Assembly (NCBI GenBank): GCA_031289325.1
Contig: JAITPS010000085.1
Span: forward strand, 1-5,167
DNA from: Candidatus Methanovirga meridionalis
Lineage (GTDB): Archaea > Methanobacteriota > Methanobacteria > Methanobacteriales > Methanobacteriaceae
Reading direction: 5' to 3'
Length of the DNA: 5,167 bases
The position numbers and the translations under genes are program-made. A model generated the notes under the pieces. That model saw nothing but the letters and a program-made list of their open reading frames with translations, had not been told where the DNA came from and made no database searches. This document shows, piece after piece, positions 5,058 through 5,167 of this stretch (positions are counted from its first letter, which is position 1; each line of letters opens with the position of its first letter).

Positions 5058-5167
5058 ATTTCTATAACTTTTCATTTCTATAACTTTTCATTTCTATAAC
5101 TTTTCATTTCTATAACTTTTCATTTCTATAACTTTTCATTTCTATAACTTTTCATTTCTATAACTTT
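5050..5167. repeat. 16-bp tandem repeat array, at least 7.4 copies
   Basis: The plus-strand unit AACTTTTCATTTCTAT is repeated without a single mismatch from 5050 to the window end at 5167: seven full copies plus six bases, continuing outside. On the minus strand the unit is ATAGAAATGAAAAGTT. There are no spacers, so it is not a CRISPR array. The period is not a multiple of three and each unit holds a TAA or TAG, so all frames are closed and it is noncoding. Perfect identity implies recent expansion or active homogenisation. It lies just upstream of the queD promoter. Confidence 0.97.

Noticed and set aside
5050..5167. CRISPR array
   Set aside because: The 16-bp units are directly adjacent with no unique spacers.

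Overview
The window most likely comes from a low-GC methanogenic archaeon of the order Methanobacteriales (Methanobrevibacter or Methanosphaera-like). This rests on the very high A+T content, codons ending almost always in A or T, long noncoding AT-rich DNA, a queD-queE pair of the kind used for archaeosine synthesis, and AGGT-type ribosome binding sites with TATA/BRE-like promoter sequence. No rRNA or other marker gene is present, so the genus is an inference.

Layout. Bases 1-61 probably hold the last codons of a plus-strand gene that ends in a duplicated six-residue motif. Bases 62-1076 are about 1 kb of extremely AT-rich DNA with no convincing gene. This stretch contains T-rich tracts suited to ending transcription from either side, one long inverted repeat with a sequence resembling an archaeal origin-recognition box, and nested tandem repeats (60, about 156, 20 and 17 bp). 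The rest of the window is minus-strand coding. Read in the direction of transcription it runs: a 16-bp tandem array (5050-5167, leaving the window), a promoter-like element, queD (4988-4476), queE (4443-3739), then a P-type cation ATPase (3665-1077).

Function. QueD and QueE catalyse consecutive steps toward 7-carboxy-7-deazaguanine, the precursor of preQ0 and, in archaea, of archaeosine in tRNA. They are 32 bp apart and almost certainly co-transcribed. The ATPase is a P2-type ion pump. Its transmembrane segments 4 and 6 carry the single-site Ca2+/Mn2+ signature of the secretory-pathway (PMR1/SPCA) family, and the residues of a second Ca2+ site are missing. Its N-terminus carries an in-frame 51-bp duplication. 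It follows queE by 73 bp in the same direction; whether it shares that transcript or has its own promoter cannot be decided from the sequence.

The most striking general property is how often short tandem duplications occur (16, 17, 18, 20, 51, 60 and about 156 bp), inside genes, in terminator-like DNA and next to a promoter. I see no clear new defence or mobile system here.
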